Positions 9,879-20,809 of a stretch of DNA of 64,000 bases are shown here, piece by piece. The position numbers and the translations under genes are program-made. Where the stretch lies: assembly GCA_963971575.1 (NCBI GenBank), contig OZ020611.1, positions 221,518,260-221,582,259 of the forward strand. Direction: 5' to 3'. How positions within the stretch are numbered: the first letter of the stretch is position 1; every line of letters begins with the position of its first letter. The notes under the pieces are model-generated. The model made no database searches, was not told where the DNA came from, and was given only the letters and a program-made list of their open reading frames with translations. The DNA comes from Liopterus haemorrhoidalis (taxonomy: Eukaryota > Arthropoda > Insecta > Coleoptera > Dytiscidae).

Positions 9879-10559
9879 TATCGCATTAGAGAAAATGATT
9901 AAACATTATTAATTTATAAAAAATAATATATTTCCGAGAAACTGGCACTTAAGATATATGCGGGACATGTATATTAGTATAACTTGAAACCCTAATATTA
10001 TGAACAAGAAAAGAAAATCATAATTTCCATATTAATTTACAAAATTGTCAAATAATTAATACGTTTACAGACCATATCTAAATAACAATTAATCTTTAAC
10101 TTGAAAATAAATATTAGTTTTGATGATTTTCTTAATGAGATTATTCTATTTAAATTATTACCGATACATTGTCATATAAGTGCTGGGACAGAGCAGATGG
10201 CCCAGGGTATGAGACGACATTTTTTCAATCTCGTACTGTCAGATTCCGACGATTGTCAGATTTTGTCCATGATGAGTTAAAGATATTTATAGTGTTCGGA
10301 CGAGTCAAGATATTATAACAATGTAATCCCTATATAAGTAAGTTAGTGTACAGCTAAATAAATGGAGAGGCAATATTCCAAAACGCATTAGAGACAATTG
10401 GTATTTGTTGACGGTAGTGAAGAATTTGGTATCTAATGCTTGATTCATGTTTTGAGTGTTGTAAATGTTTGTCCCTTTTTCAATAAAAGAAATCTTGCAC
10501 GGACAAATACAAATAAATAGTAAAGTCTGTTCGAAAAAATTAACAGACGCAAGGTGATG
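9879..10559. other. Intergenic, no gene recognised
   Basis: AT-rich DNA. A GC-richer patch at 10185-10270 holds no recognisable motif. Confidence 0.4.
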
Positions 10560-10639
10560 GTAAGAGGCTGTAAATATATAAATTCACTGTATAATAAAAC
10601 ACATTAAGATAAGGTGCAAGACTTCACAAATAAAACAAT

Positions 10640-11430
10640 AAGTTCGATTCTCTCAGGAAGAGTATCAGCCTGTCCATAAGTACTCTGTCGTCATCTAAAG
10701 CAATTGACAAGTCATAGCACAGGCCTAATCTCTCTCTGACATCCTCGAACTGTACACATTCAGTTAAAAAGTGTAACACAGATAAATTTGTGTTACACGT
10801 CTCACAGAGAGGGGAGTCTTCACCTCGAGGAAAGTGTGCATGGGTCCACCAACAGTGGCCTATACGGCGCGTGCGTTGGCGGTTTCCTCTCTGCTTTTAA
10901 TCCTGCAGGAAGAACCCCATAGTTTAACGTCTCCCTTAATCTGTCTCAACTTTCTGTATGCTGCTCCACTCATGTTGCCACATGTCTAAAACAAGATGTT
11001 TCAGATGACTATTTGCGTCATCTGGAAATATGAAACTCACATCAATCATAGGTCTGTAGGAGGCTGTTGCAGCTGCATCTGCCGCTTCATTGCCTTTAAT
11101 ACCAACATGTCCCGGTATCCAAAACAGCTCTACCCTCACATTCTGAGTATTCAGATTGTGGAGTAGCAATCGGATCTTTAGTACAAGGGGACGCACTGGA
11201 TCTGGATTTTGGATACTGTTCAAAGTGCTCAGCGAGTCCGTCAAGATAACACTTGACCGACTTTGCTCTGACGAAACAAAACACAGGGCCTTGAAAATAG
11301 CGTACAGATCAGCAGTGTACGCACTCGTTATCGAGTGCAGACGGTACTGAAACTGTTGGCGTGGAATCAAAGAACAAACGGACACCCAACCCTGGTTCCG
11401 AATTTTGATCCGTCAGTAAAAATGACAGTA
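10640..11430 (-). pseudogene. I-type non-LTR retrotransposon RNase H and 3' end
   Basis: The minus-strand frame 11385-10936 encodes an RNase H domain: TADLYAIFKAL, ILTDSLSTL and WIPGHVGIKGNEAAD are visible. The N-terminal FTDGSK motif lies just upstream, in another frame, at about 11430-11390, so a single-base shift near 11385 breaks the domain. The usual catalytic Glu (TAEL) is Asp here. Downstream, in a further frame, come HCWWTHAHFPRGED and a C-x2-C-x7-H-x4-C finger (CETCNTNLSVLHFLTEC), the common C-terminus of I/R1-group ORF2 proteins. RNase H next to this finger marks the 3' part of a 5'-truncated I-group element. It is not functional. Confidence 0.82.
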
Positions 11431-12095
11431 TCCTCGAACCTAGGGACTATTTAGAGCTTGCATTATAGCCCACATTTGGTTATTATATCACATAAACAAT
11501 TTGTATTTTGAAAAAAATAATATAGTCCAGAAATGTAGATTGCCGATTAGGTATAATATCCTTGTCAATCAGACGAACACGTGTTGTAGCATGTGTCGAA
11601 GTCTGGACAAAGATGTAAATCCCGAGTTTAAACACTCAGCAACTATGACAGGTATTTACGTATTAAACTCTCGACAGGAGTACCAACATAAATCAGACCC
11701 AAACTACAACTAGAGCCGCGCCGTTGTGGCCAACTTTACACAACTGAAATCCCCAGGACCAGCCGACAGGAACTAGGATTCACTTCAACAACCACGTTGA
11801 ATAATATCTTGATAAATTACCACCAAATATGTTTTATATTTCAAAACAAAAAAGTTTTTGTTTCAAATATAAAACAAGGCATTTTCATCACGTGACCCAG
11901 GGGATTATATTCAGGGGGTACATGTACCCTTTACCTACATTCATTACAAGCGATTTGGTCAATATACTTAATTTTTTATTTTATTTTTTTGTTAATTTCA
12001 AATAAAATTACTCATTTTTGTTCTATAAACGTGGACTGGGAATATATAGGCTCTTTTGGTCTATTTCACCAGAAGTACTGTATTTTATTAAAGTA
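11431..12095. other. Intergenic, no gene recognised
   Basis: Contains an imperfect inverted repeat at about 11831-11876 (GTTTTATATTT / AAATATAAAAC) and the start of a retro-derived repeat near 12100. A frame at 11501-11713 has no recognisable motif. Confidence 0.4.
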
Positions 12096-12096
12096 C

Positions 12097-12912
12097 TAGC
12101 TGTCCACCCGACTTCACTCGGGGACAATTTGTTAATATTAATCTAAATTTTTTTAGAACTTGCAACATATCTTCTTTTAGTATCACTAAAAAAATAAAGA
12201 AAATGCAAAAATAAATATATACCTATATAAGAATACAAATTTCTCATTAACTATATTTAACGACTAAAAAATTGTTTTAATTACTGAACCGATTTTAAAA
12301 ATTCATTCAATTTTGATTAGTTTATAAATCGCGTCCCAGGTATGTCACTAAAATATATATTGTCACTGATAATTTTTAGAAAATGTATTATATAAAAATT
12401 GAAATGATGGATGTTGTATTACCCGCACGCACAAATGACATATCTTTGGAACTACTGAACAGATTTTAAAAATTCTTAAAATTCTAAAGTGTATAAATTG
12501 TGTATCAACTTTGACAGTGAAAAACTAATGTTATCACTGATAAATTCAAGAAAATGCGTTAAATATGAACCAAAAATATGGATTTGTCTCTTCCGCGCGC
12601 ATAAATATCATTATTACTTTGGAGCTACTGAACTGATTTTAATAAAATACAGTCGAAAACCTGACCAGATTATGCAGCTACAGATAGAAAAAAAAAAAAA
12701 AAACGCATGAAAATCGCAATAAATGTAAACCGAAAATATGGATTTCGAACTAACCGCAGTCACTAATATCGATATATCTTTGGTACTGAATAAATTTTAA
12801 AACTACTTTCAATTCTGATTATTGTGTAAAACGTGTACCAGCTTTTAAGCTGATGAAAACTATGTTGTCGCTGATAATTTCAAGAAAATGCGTTTCAGAC
12901 GTCTTTTGCGTT
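12097..12912. repeat. Degenerate ~170-bp tandem repeat, four units
   Basis: A phrase ACTGAACCGATTTTAAAAAT recurs in degraded form at 12283, 12454, 12627 and 12785 (spacings 171, 173 and 158). Each copy is followed by TTGTCACTGATAAT-like and AAGAAAATGCGTT-like phrases. The array begins with ACTAGCTGTCCACCCGACTT, resembling a leader often seen at insect RTE-type repeats. No coding capacity. Confidence 0.7.
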
Positions 12913-12982
12913 TTGGTTAAACTATGTATCTTTGAGTACCTAATCATTGTTTTCTTTTCATTTTAAACCCTTACATTTTAAA

Positions 12983-13689
12983 ATGGCGGAAGAATTTCCA
13001 TCAAAACATTTTTACGCTGTTATTTTTTCAATACCATAAAAAAAATCTGCTACAGTTGCTACAAAAAACATTTGCCCTGTTTATGGTGATAAACTAAGTG
13101 TAAGCACATGTCAAAGGTGGTTTAAAGAAATAAATCAGCAAGTTTATGCTTGGATGATGAACTCCGATCTGAAAGGCCCTTTAAAGGAATCATTTATTAT
13201 GAGATGTTAAAACCAGGGCAAAGTGTTAATTCTGATCTCTACTGTGAACAATTGGATCGACTGAATCAGAACTTTACCAGAAAACGGCCAGAAATTGTGA
13301 ATATAAGAGGAATTATTCTTCGACAGAACAATGCCCGACTTCCTGCATCAAAAAATACAGGTGAAAAACTTTCCGGGCTTGGTTGGGAGGTTCTACCACA
13401 CCTACCCTACTCCCCAGACATTGCACTTTCCGACTATCACTTATTTCGGGCACTGGAACAATTTTTAAGGAACAAGACACTTAAAGATATGAACCATGTT
13501 AAAATGACCCTTGAACAATTTTTTTCTTCAAAAAATTAAGTATTTTATAAATCGCGAATATTTTGTCTTTCTGATAGATGGTTATAGATCACGATGGAAA
13601 CTATTTTACTCAATAAAATAATTTTTTTTTAGATTTGTATTTATTTTAATAATACCCAATAAACGAAAAAACTTTCCGGTACACCTAAT
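12983..13689 (+). pseudogene. DD34D mariner transposase pseudogene, internally deleted
   Basis: The reading begins MAEEFPSKHFYAV (12983) and is broken by stops and shifts. An N-terminal helix-turn-helix piece (YGDKLSVSTCQRWFKE) is visible at 13070-13140. The frame 13150-13539 runs from DDELRSERP straight into KGIIYYEMLKPG, skipping roughly 130 residues that include the first catalytic Asp. It ends with LGWEVLPHLPYSPDIALSDYH, diagnostic of mariner. The second catalytic position reads LRQNNARL where the family has HDNARPH, so Asp is replaced by Asn. A 3' terminal repeat (rev. comp. TTAGGTGTACCGGAAAG) ends near 13689, and the 5' repeat was not found. Confidence 0.87.
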
Positions 13690-14503
13690 ATATATATATA
13701 TGGAGAATGCCAGACATTTAACAAGCGTACCACCAAATTAAAAAATACATATCCTGATATAACTATGTAACTCGCATTCTTTTCAATAGTTTTACAAAAT
13801 AAAACAACTGACCAAAATGCCCATTCTATTTAATTACCACTTTCAAATTATTTAAAATATTTAATATCCGATGGTTGGGGGGGGGTCGATTCGTCATAAA
13901 AGCTGAATCATTACGCCCGGATGCCCACCATTACCCATACTAGTTGTGGACAAAGACGTATTCTACGTCAAAATAATGAAGTAGATTTGAAAATGCTATC
14001 ATGCTATAACCAAATGTATGTTTATAAAACTATTAGCTAAACTGCATAGTATTGGATCCATACCTAATGTAACTTTATAACAGCAATAGAATTATATATC
14101 CCAAGGATAAACAGCCAAGGATAACAATAGACCTTCAACAACCAAATAACAAACTTAGATACTAGTTGCAATGTGCAATTGTTACTATTACAAGTTAATA
14201 TTAGAGGTACGGAGTTCAAATTTGAGTTAAGCTCGATGTAAAGCGGTTAGAAAGGGAACAATCACTGAGAGAGATGGTATTATTTAGATAAACATTACAT
14301 ACTACATGTGATGTAATTACGAAACAAATGAAAGTATATATTAATTAACAAATACTAATCAAGATAAGTGCACTTTCATGGAGTAAATTATTTTTATTTA
14401 TATTAAATTGCACCTCCTGGTGAGAATGAAATTTCCGATTTTTCGTTTATGTCCTCATTTATATCAAATACTGGTTAACGAGCCCGTTCTTCGTACGTTT
14501 TTT
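13690..14503. other. Intergenic, no gene recognised
   Basis: AT-rich DNA with a short (TA)n run at 13687-13700 and a run of eight G at about 13877-13886. Nothing coding was recognised. Confidence 0.4.
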
Positions 14504-15673
14504 AGGATTTTTTGGGTATAACTAATAAACCCTTATAACGTCACTTATTTGTCTGTCTGTCCGTATGTCTGTCAATCTGCACGATAGAAAATATGGCCAA
14601 ACGGCTGGACCAAGATTGTTGAAATTTGGCAAGCTTATACAGCTCTTTGACCCATAAACAGGAATATATCGAGTTAAAAAAAAACACATGGCGAGAAAAA
14701 TTTAAACAAATATATAGATATATTCAACAAAAAAAAATATATATGTATGTTAGTTTTTATATGATATATTTTGAGTATGGTATCAAACCAGCAAATTTTT
14801 ATTTTTTTAATTTATCTTATTGTGGGATTTTCCCTAAAAATGTGTAAAAAGACTCTTGTCTCCCACCCTAATTTCCAGAGAGATTGATCTAAAAATATGA
14901 AAAAAAATCAATAATGTACATTAATGAGAACCGAATAGTTCAATAGGAATTTATGATCAGTTTAATTTTATTAGTTTTAAAAAACTATTATTCTTTTTTT
15001 TTTCAAATTTATTGTGTGGTATCAAAAGAAAGCCTTTAAAACGTAGAATAAGGAACGAAAAGTTTTTGTTTTTACTATAACATAATTTTCGCCAAAAATA
15101 TGTAAAAAACCTTTTTCCCCCACCCTATTTGCCAGAGAGGTTGATATAAAAATCTGAAAAAAATCTCCACAATGTACATTGATAGAAACTGAAATAGTAC
15201 AACAGGAATTTTTGATCAAATTAGTTTTTCGAAAAATATCTATTTTTTTGTGTCGTTGAAAAAAATTATTATTTGTTTTTAAATTAATTTAACAGCTGAG
15301 AATCAAATTGCGTCCATAAAAGAAAATCTTTTAAAAAAATGCTTGTTTATCCACGCATTAAGAGGTTTCATTTGATATCCCACTCGAAATTATAAAAAAA
15401 ATAATTATTTATTCATTAATTGCATATTTGTTTATATTTATCTGGGAATGTGTTTTTTGATCTCTCAGCAGTTTTCCTATATGTGGGTGAAAGAGTTGTA
15501 TAAGCATGCCAAATTTCAACAATCTATGTTCAGCCGTTTGGCTACAATTTTTACAGTACAGACGGATATACAGACAGACAGAGAGACAGAAAGACAGAAA
15601 GACAGATAGATAGACAAACAGACATATGAGTGACGTTAAAAGAGTTTTTTGTTGGTCATACCTACAAAACCCT
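14504..15673. mobile_element. S-family (HINE-like) element pair, head-out inverted
   Basis: The left end reads AGGATTTTTTGGGTATAAC after a T run, then (GTCT)n at about 14550-14575 and the family block GGCCAAACGGCTG...TTGAAATTTGGC. The right end is the reverse complement of the same 5' end: GCCGTTTGGC, (GACA)n, then CATACCTACAAAACCCT ending at 15673. Between them lie two diverged ~250-bp units (CCAGAGAG-TTGAT phrases at about 14875 and 15132). The region is therefore a plus-strand S copy joined near 15290 to the 5' part of a minus-strand S copy, and neither has its 3' hairpin end. Confidence 0.7.
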
Positions 15674-16051
15674 AATAAATGGCATTTATTGTTTGTTCAT
15701 GAAATTCATATAAGTTTTTTGATATCAAAAATACTTTTTTCCACGACTATATAGAAATACATTCATTACAAGCTTGTTAGTGATTAGTAAATGTAGCACG
15801 TTCCCCACTCCTTTTTATTACACACCGCTGACCTGTTACGTAATGAACTCATTACGAACTCATTGGTTTCACAAATATACGACGATATTTGTGAAACCTA
15901 CCTAGTGTTTTCATTGAATAATTGTTATTATTAGTTTATAAAAGAAACCGGAATAAAGTTAAATAATATAGTTAAAGTTGTCGAATTTTGCAAATGTATT
16001 TTTTGATAGAGTTGGTCTTGGTCAGTCACTTAATCATTTGACGCAAGTATT
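15674..16051. other. Intergenic, no gene recognised
   Basis: AT-rich spacer between the S pair and the 153-bp MITE. The palindrome at 15865-15898 is the only structure seen. Confidence 0.4.
15865..15898. repeat. Perfect 14-bp-stem palindrome
   Basis: GGTTTCACAAATAT (15865-15878), a 6-nt loop ACGACG, and its exact complement ATATTTGTGAAACC (15885-15898). It lies in DNA without recognisable genes. No run of T follows, so it is not a terminator-like structure. Origin unknown. Confidence 0.85.
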
Positions 16052-16204
16052 AGGTCTGTTCTTTTCGCTACCTTGCGTCTTACTGCAAGACGCAGCTGTA
16101 TTGACGCGACTGTAAGAATTTAAGCCAAACTGCCCATTCAAACGAACAGAAAATATTGACGCCGCCGTAAAACGTCGACGCAAGGTAGTGAAAAGAACAG
16201 ACCT
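16052..16204. mobile_element. 153-bp MITE with ~29-bp inverted repeats
   Basis: Ends AGGTCTGTTCTTTTCGCTAC...and its near-exact complement ...GTGAAAAGAACAGACCT, with GACGC motifs just inside both ends. ATT flanks both sides (16049-16051 and 16205-16207), consistent with a 3-bp target duplication as in Harbinger-like elements. Confidence 0.78.
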
Positions 16205-16378
16205 ATTGTTATTTTAACTGAATTTACATTCCGAATGACACGTACATGACCATTGCTAGGCAACATAATAAATAGGTTGAAAGCAACTGTGAAATTATTG
16301 TTGGTTTTTAAAGGGAACTGAAATAAAATTAAATAAGTGATAAAGTTACAGTTGTGGAAAAAGCAATTGTATGAAACA

Positions 16379-16473
16379 AGCATGGAATAGTCATTTCTCA
16401 CTCGTATGAAATGCGCACCTCGTCTGCGTGGTGCAACTTCCATACTCGTGTGAAATGACCATCATTCCATGCT
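16379..16473. repeat. 95-bp inverted-repeat mini-element
   Basis: AGCATGGAATAGTCATTTC near the start pairs with GAAATGACCATCATTCCATGCT at the end. The centre contains GCGCACCTCGTCTGCGTGGT. A related TATTCCATGCTTG phrase sits at 45420-45432. It ends immediately before R element 1. It may be a very short MITE. Confidence 0.6.
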
Positions 16474-16476
16474 CGT

Positions 16477-17410
16477 TACCGACCGTCAACATATATAAGG
16501 GAGGTATTGTGATCATACCGATTTTGACATTTCGAGATTTCGAATTGAGGTCCCTACATAACATTTTGACTATTTTTAGCATGATGTCTGTCGGTCAGTC
16601 TGTCCGTCCGTCTGTCTGTCAGTCTGTCCGTCTGTCTGTCTGTCTGTCCGTCTGTCCGTCAGTGTACACGTGTAGAGCAAATTCGGCTGAAAGGATTTTT
16701 ATGAAACTTTATATTTATGCTTCTGTCATCAATGGCACAAGTTGATCAAGTTTTGGTAAAAATCGGTTGACTAAAAATGGGAGTTTATTCGTGTCGATTT
16801 TAAGATTTTTGTGAATATTTCACAACAGAAAAATATTTCGAAAAAAGTTATTGAACAAAAGTTGCTATAAAAGCAATAACGAAAAATTTCGAATAATTTC
16901 TGTAAAATTTTTCGAAATTTTTTCTGTCTGAATTTTTTCATACTTATAAGTAACGTTTCCATGGTCATGATAAATAATATCTCTGTTAGAAAATATTAGG
17001 CCAAGATATTTCTACTCTGCTGCTATAGTGCGTTCAAAGGTGAGTTTGCAGTATGGCTCTTATGGCAAATGGGAGCGGTGTTGCCAAATGTTGTAAAAGT
17101 GTCAAATGTGTCAATTATAATAATATGAAAAACTCGTATGATTTACTTATAAAACTCTTATAAAACTCAAAATAACACTCAACAAAAACAAATGGCCATT
17201 TGTAGAATACTCTTCACAGATCAGCACGTTTTAGAGCTGGCAACGTCGACAAGTAAGAAAAGGATAGAGTCATTGTGTAAACCCATTAAAGAGTATGAAA
17301 AAGAACTACTCCATATGCCCTGTACTGCAAACTCACCTTTGAACGAACTATAGAATGTATTTTATATAAGTACTTTACGATGGCGGTTGGTCCTGTGGTG
17401 CCCACACCTG
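16477..17410 (+). mobile_element. R-family (HINE-like) element 1
   Basis: Starts ACCGACCGTCAACATATATA (16478), with (GTCY)n at about 16587-16660. The matching 3' subterminal repeat GATGGCGGTTGGT is followed by a damaged hairpin CTGTGGTGCCCACAC ending near 17407. The internal block CATGGTCATGATAAATAATAT...GTTAGAAAATATTAGGCC is shared with all full R copies. A 325-bp MITE (17026-17350) is nested near the 3' end. No coding capacity. Confidence 0.82.
17026..17350. mobile_element. 325-bp TA-flanked MITE nested in R element 1
   Basis: Inverted repeats of about 34 bp beginning TAGTGCGTTCAAAGGTGAGT, flanked by TA. R element 3 reads CTGCTGCTAGAATGT uninterrupted at the equivalent place (36555-36569), which is the empty site and confirms TA as target. 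The interior has no coding capacity. It is probably mobilised by a Tc1/mariner-type transposase. Confidence 0.88.
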
Positions 17411-18116
17411 AGTTTTGCATAATATACTATTCCTATTATTTAATCTAATATAATACATATCCTAGTACCAGGAATTCAGAGTGTTTATTTATCTTATTAA
17501 ATCAGTTAAAATTAATTACCCCATCCCAATTTATTCATTCACAAACTAATTAAAGCAAGAAAACACTGTAACATCTAAATATAGCAGTGTGTTAAATAGA
17601 AAATGATTCAGTAATATCATTTAGTAATTTTCAAGAACACTTCACATTAAATACCTTTCAGCAAATACGCAAACATAAACTCCTTGACCCGTTTCTAAAC
17701 TCGCTCTCCAAAACCCGAACACATTACCACCTAACCAAATAAGTTAATAAATGAAAACTTTGGTCATGATTTTGACTCGGCTCACAGTAATGTTTTATCT
17801 AAGAGTAAAGATATTAAGGAGAATTATAACGCCAATAATTATTCAAATTTCAATACTTGAGGGCAGTAAATAAAAGGAGAGATAATTCAGTGACATGGAC
17901 CGCAATCTACGGCAGTGAACTTTACCAATAACTCATATTGATGGGAGAGGAGCGAAATCGCTCTTTCTCTTGCTTCACCTGACGCCGAAAATGGAGACCA
18001 TTAAAATAAAACTATTTGTTCTTGTTGGATCGTAAATCTTCACAAGATTTTGGAGGTTTTGCTTAAGGTGATATCACATTAAGTTACGTTACAAACTAAA
18101 TAACTTTTAACTTATA
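17411..18116. other. Intergenic, no gene recognised
   Basis: AT-rich DNA. A small inverted motif GAGCGAAATCGCTC occurs at about 17951-17964. No gene was recognised. Confidence 0.4.
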
Positions 18117-18124
18117 CAGTAGAT

Positions 18125-18708
18125 CAGGGGTTCTTAAACTTATGTAGTCCGAGGACCCCCTCTTGAACAACATTTTTGTTGCGGACCCCATCCCTACCCT
18201 AGGCATTTTACGTCGTTCTTGAGACTTAATTTCTGGCTCAGTAATCTCATAGACACTACATTATAATAAATATTGGTAAAAATGTATCGCTGGTTATTTT
18301 AATAAATGGTCTTGCGCATTTATAGAGATGAACAGTTTTACTAGCATTACGAATAAAAAACAAAATGAATAAAAATAGTAGTAAAAAGAATTAGAAAAGT
18401 TACAAATTATAATACGTTAAGCTCATACAAACATTTCTTGGTCAAATATTGGTCAAAATAGATCTTATTATAATATGTTTTCTGTAAATAATTTGCAGTT
18501 GAATAAAAATAATAAAATTTTTCCTAATTATTGTTTAGTTATGTTAATAACTAGTTAGGTAACAACAAATACAAAAAGTCCTGACCATGTAGGATTTTTA
18601 TTAAACGAGTTATTTGAATAAAAGCGAAAAGTTGGGGGATGTAAAGTTAATGTCAAAATTATTTCGCGGACCGCCAGGGGTTCGCGGACCACAGTTTAAG
18701 AACCGCTG
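18125..18708. mobile_element. 584-bp non-autonomous hAT element
   Basis: Termini CAGGGGTTCTTAAACT and (reverse complement of right end) CAGCGGTTCTTAAACTG. Exact 8-bp target duplications CAGTAGAT lie at 18117-18124 and 18709-18716. Both the 8-bp duplication and the CA-start ends with subterminal CGGACC motifs are hAT hallmarks. There is no transposase inside. Confidence 0.92.
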
Positions 18709-18716
18709 CAGTAGAT

Positions 18717-18800
18717 CAATGGTTCTTAAACTAAGGGTCGCGACCCAAAATTCGAAAAAGGTGGCCTGGACTTTATGTTCGGTCGCAACAAATATTTAAA
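18717..18800. mobile_element. Second hAT-like terminus abutting the first
   Basis: Directly after the right target duplication, the sequence reads CAATGGTTCTTAAACTAAGG then GTCGCGACCC, itself a hAT-style end related to the 584-bp element's terminus. No matching right end was found nearby, so this is a fragment. Confidence 0.5.
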
Positions 18801-18869
18801 CTAATATATTTGTAATTTCGACTTATTAGCAAACACGTTCTATATACTTTTTTTAACGACATAATTACA

Positions 18870-20345
18870 ATATTTGTGAAACTTGTGAATTAAATAAGCA
18901 CAAATCCAAAACGGTTAGACACAGCGACCTCCAGTTAAAATTTTTGGATCATGCGTAGTTTATTTAGTCTAGAAAAAATTTGGGTCTTTAATCGTTTAAC
19001 GCATTTTGAGATTACGACATTTTTTTAAGGCCCGGTCTTTCCACCTTCAGATAAAGTCCCAGGTAACTATCTGACAGATAAGGTTATTTGTAACTTCATC
19101 TGCTGAGTAAATGGCATCCCTTCTTTCTATACAAATGTATCTATCGGATAGTTATCTAACGGATAATGAGACTGACGTATTGGATTCACTGACTGGTATT
19201 GACATTTATTCAGCAGATGAAGTTACAAATAACCTTATCTGTCAGATAGTTACCTGGGACTTTATCTGAAGGTGGAAAGACCGGGCCTAAATGGTATAAT
19301 TTACATTATTTGTGAAAATTGTGAATTAAAAAAAAGTAGAACTTCAAAACGGTTAGAGATAGCGACCTGCGGTTGAAATTTTTTGATTCTCCGTAATTTA
19401 TTTAGTCTAAAAAAAATTTGGGGCTTTAATCGTTAAACGAATTTTGAGATTAAAACAATGTTTTTAATGGCATAATTTACTTATGTATAATCTGTGAAAT
19501 AAAAAAAATCACAACTCAAAAACGGTTGGAGGAAACAAACTCAGATTGAAATTTTTAGATTCCTCGTATTTTATTTAGTCTAGAAAAAATTTAAGGCTTT
19601 ATTCGGTTTGCATATTTTAAAATTATGACAAATTTTAATATGGCGTGATTTATAAAAATTGTCATCTTCGTATGGACGTTTCACAAAAATGAAATGCGAT
19701 AAAGACCTGTGGTTGAAATTTTGAGGTCCTACTTGACTAGAGACAATATTTAGAAACAAAAAAAGTTTTTTTTTTTGATAATTTTGATAAATCATATCTA
19801 AAAAATGGGTAGCGATAGAAATCTGAGGTTTGAATTTCTAAAATTCTTCTTAATTGTTTACAAAAACAAAAAAAAAAGTGTGCTTTAATAAACCAATTAT
19901 TAAGTTTTGTATGAGCAATAATCCAGATCCCTTGGAAATGGCAAAAAAAAACGAAAAAATCCTAATTTTTAAGTAAAAAATTTTGGTCTCCGATTTTATT
20001 GGAAATTTGTACAAATATGTATTTTTGGACAAAGATTTACAAAATTTGGTCCATTTTGAAGTTTGGGCAAAAGTTTTAGAATGAAGCAAAAACTGACCCA
20101 AATCGCCACTAACTCAAAAACTAGAAAAGCATGATTTTATTAAATATATATTTTTTTTTCATAATTTTCTCCCCAAAATTGCCTTAAATTTATATTTTGG
20201 CTAACATCGTAGTCAAAAAAATTTGACCAAAGTTTAAAAATGTTAGGAATTTTTTTTTTTTTAATTTTGTTGAAAAATAGGTATACTTATACAATTTTAA
20301 TCTTAGATCACAAATATATGGTAATTTTTGAGATACGGTTTTAAA
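18870..20345. repeat. Degenerate ~170-bp tandem-repeat family (P), long array
   Basis: Units repeat AAAACGGTTAG...TGAAATTTTTGGAT...TTTAGTCTAGAAAAAATTT, at about 18910, 19338, 19519 and (diverged) 19680. The spacing is 160-180 bp once the nested MITE is removed. The tail (about 20170-20345) with ATCACAAATATAT is shared with 61150-61320, and the first part with 59341-60066. Noncoding. Confidence 0.75.
19029..19287. mobile_element. 259-bp Harbinger-like MITE, long perfect arms
   Basis: The arms are identical for about 78 bp, beginning GGCCCGGTCTTTCCACCTTC and including CAGGTAACTATCTGACAGAT. TAA flanks both sides (19026-19028 and 19288-19290), the 3-bp target duplication typical of PIF/Harbinger. 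It sits inside the P array at a place where a sister unit reads uninterrupted TTTTTAATGGCATAATTTAC (near 19460). The perfect arms suggest recent insertion. Confidence 0.9.
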
Positions 20346-20414
20346 TTTTGACTTTACCCCATTTATTTATATATATTTATTTACAAGCTGGCCTGCCCGT
20401 GCAGCTAAACTACC

Positions 20415-20459
20415 CCTCTCTCTCCCCCTCTCACCCCCCTATCTCCCCCACTTTATCAC

Positions 20460-20490
<31 letters not shown>

Positions 20491-20757
20491 TTATCTCTCT
20501 CTATCTCCCTCTTTCTCTCTCTATCTCTCTCTATCTCCCTCTTTCTCTCCCTCTCTAACTCCCTCTCTCTCCCTCTCTCTCTCTCCTTCTCTCCCCTCTC
20601 TTTCTCCCTCCGCCCCACTCTCCCTCTCTCCCTCTCTTCCTCCTTTCGTCTCACTCTCATTCCATCCCACTATCACCCTTCCTCTCTCTCCCCCCCTTTC
20701 TCTCCCTTCCTCTCTCTCTCCCTCTTACTCTCTCACCCTCTCTATTTCTCTCTCTCC

Positions 20758-20796
<39 letters not shown>

Positions 20797-20800
20797 CTAC
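20415..20800. repeat. CT-rich microsatellite
   Basis: Nearly 400 bp of (CT)n/CCCTCT repeats with occasional interruptions. It yields long spurious Ser/Leu/Pro-rich or Arg/Glu-rich frames that are not genes. Confidence 0.95.
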
Positions 20801-20809
20801 TTTCCCTCG

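Noticed and set aside
11431..11730. 70-codon frame as a gene
   Set aside because: Codon composition and motifs give no support; it lies beside a retroelement relic.
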